DNA of 64,000 bases from Phycisphaeraceae bacterium (lineage in GTDB: Bacteria; Planctomycetota; Phycisphaerae; Phycisphaerales; UBA1924), in the NCBI GenBank assembly GCA_020639155.1, contig JACKHF010000001.1, forward strand, positions 1,798,001 through 1,862,000, written 5' to 3'. Shown piece after piece: positions 60,436-64,000 of the stretch; within the stretch, counting starts at the first letter, position 1, and every line of letters begins with the position of its first letter. The notes below the pieces were generated by a model. That model was not told where the DNA came from, made no database searches, and worked only from the letters and a program-made list of their open reading frames with translations. A program made the position numbers and the translations under genes.

Positions 60436-60971
60436 CATACCCAAGGCACACATCACGGGACTGGACACATGGCCCAGCAATGTGGTGTGCGGTTGGTGTG
60501 CTGGGAATGTTATGTGTTGTTTCGCTGGTTTGGACTTTCGTGAATGTCCCACATCCGCTTCAACCGCTTGCGCAAACAGAGCCACAGATCTCACATGCTC
60601 ATGAGGCTGTTGGGTCACCGCAATCACTCGTTGATGAGACACAGCAGCCCTTTCGCTCTCGTGCGTTCGACCGCTTTGGAGAATCCGAGGAACTCGATAA
60701 GCCGCACATGATTGTCCAGCCATCCGAACGGGATGGCTCAAGCGGTACGTTGCGCATTGATCTGAACACTGCGACCGCTGCTGAACTCGAACTGCTCCCA
60801 GGGATTGGCCCGAAGCTTGCTGGTAAGATCCTGAGTGATCGTGCGGAGCACGGATTGTTTACCTCGCTCGAAGATCTTGATCGTGTGCGGGGGATTGGCG
60901 AGAAAACGATCGAGAAGATCCGACCGTTTGCGGTTGTTCTCGCGGAATCCGCTCCATCGGATGGTGGCTAA
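60432..60971 (+). CDS. ComEA-type helix-hairpin-helix DNA-binding protein
   Basis: A 179-residue protein: one N-terminal membrane helix (about residues 15-37), a polar linker, and a C-terminal double helix-hairpin-helix domain (IDLNTATAAELELLPGIG, then LDRVRGIGEKTIEKIRPF). ComEA-type proteins bind incoming DNA on the outer face of the inner membrane. It starts at the GTG that overlaps the stop of the GH10-like gene. No other competence gene is in the window. Confidence 0.85.
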   Translation: MTYPRHTSRDWTHGPAMWCAVGVLGMLCVVSLVWTFVNVPHPLQPLAQTEPQISHAHEAVGSPQSLVDETQQPFRSRAFDRFGESEELDKPHMIVQPSERDGSSGTLRIDLNTATAAELELLPGIGPKLAGKILSDRAEHGLFTSLEDLDRVRGIGEKTIEKIRPFAVVLAESAPSDGG

Positions 60972-61035
60972 CCGGAACTTCCGCCGAAACAATACATGAG
61001 CACGTTCCCGCACTATCGCGAGGATGTGCCTTGAT

Positions 61036-64000
61036 ATGGAAGGACAGACAACAGCCAGCGCGAGCCTGATCGGCCTGCTGCAGCGGGTCGATGCTGCGCG
61101 CTCATGCGCCGACGCACTTAAGCAGGGTACACGAACCATCGCGATGGGTGCTGCGGGTTCGTCCACGCATTTTCTAGCGGGAGCGGTCGCGACGGAAACA
61201 CGGCAGCCCGTTGTGCTCGTTGTTGCGCACGGGAACGATGCAGAGATCGCGGTCGATGAACTGGAACAAGCCGGTGTTCGCGCGATCCACTATCCTGCGC
61301 TGGAAGTGCTGCCCGGCGAGTCGAATGTGAGTATGGACCTGCTGCTCGCGCGCTTCGATGCGTCGACAGCGGTGCGACATCTGCGCGATCAGCTCAACAA
61401 TGGGCAGCAACCCTCGCAGCCGACCGTCGTCGTGTGTGCCGTGCAGGGGTTGATGCAGCCGATCCCTGAGATGGGTGTCAGCGAGAGGTTCATGCGCACC
61501 GTTGCGCGCGGGCAAGACCTTCCCATGCAGCAGCTGATCCAGTGGCTCGCTGACGCGGGGTATCGCAGGCTCGAAGCGATCGAGGAGCCTGGCGACTTTG
61601 CGGTGCGCGGCGGAATCGTCGACATCTTTGGACCGGCGGGGCGTGATGCGATCCGTCTGGATTTCTTCGGCGATGAACTCGACTCCATCACCGAACTTGA
61701 TACAGAAACACTTGCTGCCGGCGCAAAGATTGAGCAGGTCGATCTCGTGTGCGCAGAGCCTGACGAGGCAGTCGAGCACACGACTGCGTCGAGTATCTCG
61801 CTGCTTGATCTGCTCCCCAGAAACACGATCGGCATGATCGCAGAGCCGATGGAAGTGACCGAGCAGGCGCGCGGATACTTCGAGCGCGTCATCGATGGCA
61901 AGGGGATCTTCGGTCCGCCAGCAGTTTTCAAGAAACTGAACGCAACGTGCAGCGCGATCGCAGAGGTGTGCAGCTTTGCACCTGTTGCGACCGCTGCGGA
62001 CGTGCGTGTTGAGCTGCCTGTCGAACCGCTGCCAGAGTTTGATCGCGAAATTGGAAGCGCGATGCAGATGCTTGCGCGAGAGTCGACTGTATCTCGCGTG
62101 ATGGTGTTCTGCCAGACACCGGGCGAACTGCAACGGTTTGGTGAACTCCTCGCTGAGCATGCGCCTGACTATGCAAACGACATTGAGTCGATGCTTGCGT
62201 TCGTACATCGGGGGTTCAGGCTTGTTGGTGACGACGACACCGAGCGTGCAATGGTGGTGCCGTACCACGAGCTTGTGCATCGGTTTGGTGTTCGTCGCAA
62301 GGCAACGAATCTTCGAAAATCCCGCGCGATGGATACGTTCCTCGACTTTGCGCCCGGTGATGTCGTTGTGCACGCGGAGCACGGGATCGCGATATTCGTT
62401 GGCGTGACGCTGCTTGAACCCCGCCACGTCAAGGACGACAGGTCAGCAGACGACATTCTCAAGGGCAGGGGCAGAACGCGCATAGAGCCGGAAGAGTTTC
62501 TGGTGCTGGAGTTCGCAAACAAGGCTCGACTCAACGTGCCAGCGATCCAGATCGATCAGGTGCAGAAGTACGTCGGCGGATTCAAGGGTAAGCCGCCGCT
62601 CTCGACACTCGGCGGGCAGAAATGGTCCGCTCAGAAGCAGAAGGTTTTCGAGAGTGTGCGTGATCTTGCTGCTGAACTCCTCCGCGTGCGCGCAGCACGC
62701 GAGAGCCTTCCCGGCATCAGGTATCCGGCCGACACGACGTGGCAGAAGGAGTTCGAGGCGGAGTTTCCATATCAGGAAACCGAGGATCAACTTGCCGCGC
62801 TGTCCGAGATCAAGCGCGACCAGACGAGCGAGCGTCCGATGGATCGTCTGCTCTGTGGCGACGTTGGCTTTGGAAAAACAGAACTCGCGATCCGCGCCGC
62901 GTTCAAGGTTGTCGAGTCCGGCAGGCAGGTTGCCGTGCTCGTGCCGACAACTGTGCTCGCCGAGCAGCACGAACGCACATTCCGAGACAGATTCGCGAGC
63001 TATCCGTTCCGCGTCGAGTCAATCTCTCGGTTCAAGACCGGCAAGGAGATCAACAACGTTCTGAAAGAACTCAAGCAGGGACGCATCGACATCATCATCG
63101 GTACGCATCGTTTGCTCTCAAAGGATGTGAGGTTCGCGGATCTCGGGTTGGTGGTTATCGACGAGGAGCAGCGTTTCGGCGTCGAGCACAAAGAGCAACT
63201 GCTGACATTTCGGATGACCGCAGATGTGCTGACACTCAGCGCCACGCCGATCCCGCGCACGCTGCACATGTCATTGCTCGGATTGCGCGATATATCGAGT
63301 CTTGCGACAGCACCAACAGATCGCCAGTCGGTTGTAACAGAGGTTATCCCGTGGAATGCGGTGCGGCTGAAACAGGCAGTTGCTCGCGAGCTTGCGCGCG
63401 ACGGACAGGTGTTTTACCTGCACAACCGCGTGCACGACATCCAAAGCGCAGCAGATGAGGTGCAGAAACTTGCACCTGATGCGAGGATTGTTGTCGGGCA
63501 CGGACAGATGAGTCCCCGCGAGCTTGAGCAGGTGATGCTGAGATTCATCCGCCACGACGCGGACATCCTCGTGTCGACCACGATCATTGAGTCTGGCATC
63601 GATATTCCCAACGCGAACACGATCTGCATCGCTGATGCGGACCGGTTTGGGCTCGCCGATCTGCACCAGCTTCGCGGGCGCGTGGGGCGTTCCCGCCATC
63701 GCGCGTACTGCTATTTGCTGCTCCCATTGACGCGCACGGTGCAGGACAAGGCAAAGCGCAGGCTCAAAGCGATGGAGGAGTACCACATGCTCGGTGCGGG
63801 GTTCAAGATTGCGATGCGCGATCTCGAAATCCGCGGCGCGGGCAATCTGCTCGGTGCGGAGCAGTCTGGCCATATCGCCGTCGTCGGATACGACATGTAC
63901 TGCAAGCTGCTTGAAGAGGCGGTCAATCAGCTTGAGCATCGCGACGAACTGAAGCCGCAACGAACACAGATCGAGATCGGCCTCACTGGATCAATCCCGA
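61036..64000 (+). CDS. mfd: Transcription-repair coupling factor Mfd (partial, 3' end outside)
   Basis: The first 988 codons of Mfd; the gene runs off the right edge in frame. The N-terminal UvrB-like part carries YPALEVLPGE and DIFGPAGRDAIRLDFFGDEL; the RNA-polymerase-binding domain is near nt 62330-62560 (GDVVVHAEHGIAIF). The translocase follows: GDVGFGKTE (Walker A), DEEQRFG (motif II), SATPIPRTLHMSL, then STTIIESGID and QLRGRVGRS. Mfd dislodges stalled RNA polymerase and recruits UvrA. I use the ATG at 61036; the ribosome binding site GAGGA is rather far upstream. Confidence 0.96.
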   Translation, partial: MEGQTTASASLIGLLQRVDAARSCADALKQGTRTIAMGAAGSSTHFLAGAVATETRQPVVLVVAHGNDAEIAVDELEQAGVRAIHYPALEVLPGESNVSMDLLLARFDASTAVRHLRDQLNNGQQPSQPTVVVCAVQGLMQPIPEMGVSERFMRTVARGQDLPMQQLIQWLADAGYRRLEAIEEPGDFAVRGGIVDIFGPAGRDAIRLDFFGDELDSITELDTETLAAGAKIEQVDLVCAEPDEAVEHTTASSISLLDLLPRNTIGMIAEPMEVTEQARGYFERVIDGKGIFGPPAVFKKLNATCSAIAEVCSFAPVATAADVRVELPVEPLPEFDREIGSAMQMLARESTVSRVMVFCQTPGELQRFGELLAEHAPDYANDIESMLAFVHRGFRLVGDDDTERAMVVPYHELVHRFGVRRKATNLRKSRAMDTFLDFAPGDVVVHAEHGIAIFVGVTLLEPRHVKDDRSADDILKGRGRTRIEPEEFLVLEFANKARLNVPAIQIDQVQKYVGGFKGKPPLSTLGGQKWSAQKQKVFESVRDLAAELLRVRAARESLPGIRYPADTTWQKEFEAEFPYQETEDQLAALSEIKRDQTSERPMDRLLCGDVGFGKTELAIRAAFKVVESGRQVAVLVPTTVLAEQHERTFRDRFASYPFRVESISRFKTGKEINNVLKELKQGRIDIIIGTHRLLSKDVRFADLGLVVIDEEQRFGVEHKEQLLTFRMTADVLTLSATPIPRTLHMSLLGLRDISSLATAPTDRQSVVTEVIPWNAVRLKQAVARELARDGQVFYLHNRVHDIQSAADEVQKLAPDARIVVGHGQMSPRELEQVMLRFIRHDADILVSTTIIESGIDIPNANTICIADADRFGLADLHQLRGRVGRSRHRAYCYLLLPLTRTVQDKAKRRLKAMEEYHMLGAGFKIAMRDLEIRGAGNLLGAEQSGHIAVVGYDMYCKLLEEAVNQLEHRDELKPQRTQIEIGLTGSIP

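Noticed and set aside
61174..62427. Open frame of 417 codons antisense to mfd
   Set aside because: It mirrors the mfd codon pattern and shows no domain or ribosome binding site; mfd in the other strand is unmistakable.

Overview
The window looks like a chromosome segment of a planctomycete, most likely class Phycisphaerae. This placement is an inference. It rests on the style of the membrane proteins (SPFH protein arrays, a zinc-ribbon polytopic protein, HEAT and cytochrome-like exported proteins), the moderate GC content, the frequent GTG starts and the enlarged secretion proteins. No rRNA or other phylogenetic marker is present to prove it. The segment is densely coding, and I see no insertion sequence, prophage, integrase or CRISPR array.

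Region 1 (1-20297, + strand) is one type II secretion/type IV pilus-like gene cluster. It reads gspF, gspG, gspH-, gspI- and gspJ-like pseudopilins, gspK, a gspL/PilM-like gene, a gspM-like gene with a GspC/PilP-like C-terminus, gspD and a small lipoprotein. Most junctions are ATGA or GTGA overlaps. The two exceptions, before gspG and before gspD, are leaders rich in inverted repeats. The secretin gene is extraordinary: about 3533 codons carrying roughly 35 tandem N1-like (Secretin_N) ring domains where a normal GspD has three. This is the most striking object in the window. No gspE or prepilin peptidase gene lies inside it.

Region 2 (20329-34206) is mixed housekeeping and transport. It holds a ClC-family anion transporter with CBS domains, a sulfotransferase-like protein, a DEAD-box RNA helicase, a fused two-domain iron-type ABC permease, a short non-coding block with hairpins, a 34-codon ORF and terminators, a coiled-coil lipoprotein, a zinc-ribbon membrane protein, an OppA/OppB pair, a HEAT-like exported protein and a plant-type ferredoxin-NADP reductase-like protein.

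Region 3 (34227-44698, - strand) has two exported proteins of unknown role, one a coiled-coil lipoprotein and one with a CX4CH cytochrome-like motif. Upstream of them is a chemotaxis-type operon in the order cheB, cheW, cheR, cheA, cheX, cheY, ended by an intrinsic terminator. A tRNA-Leu(GAG) gene sits upstream of cheB. No receptor or flagellar gene is present.

Region 4 (44858-57703) is a membrane-organisation block: a small unknown protein, a small membrane protein, an ABC-2 permease on the minus strand, and a divergent + strand operon of three SPFH/band-7 proteins, an ABC ATPase, a second ABC-2 permease and a large membrane-anchored protein.

Region 5 (57704-64000) has purC, a GH10-like protein whose usual nucleophile position is not Glu, a ComEA-type helix-hairpin-helix protein, and mfd running off the right edge.
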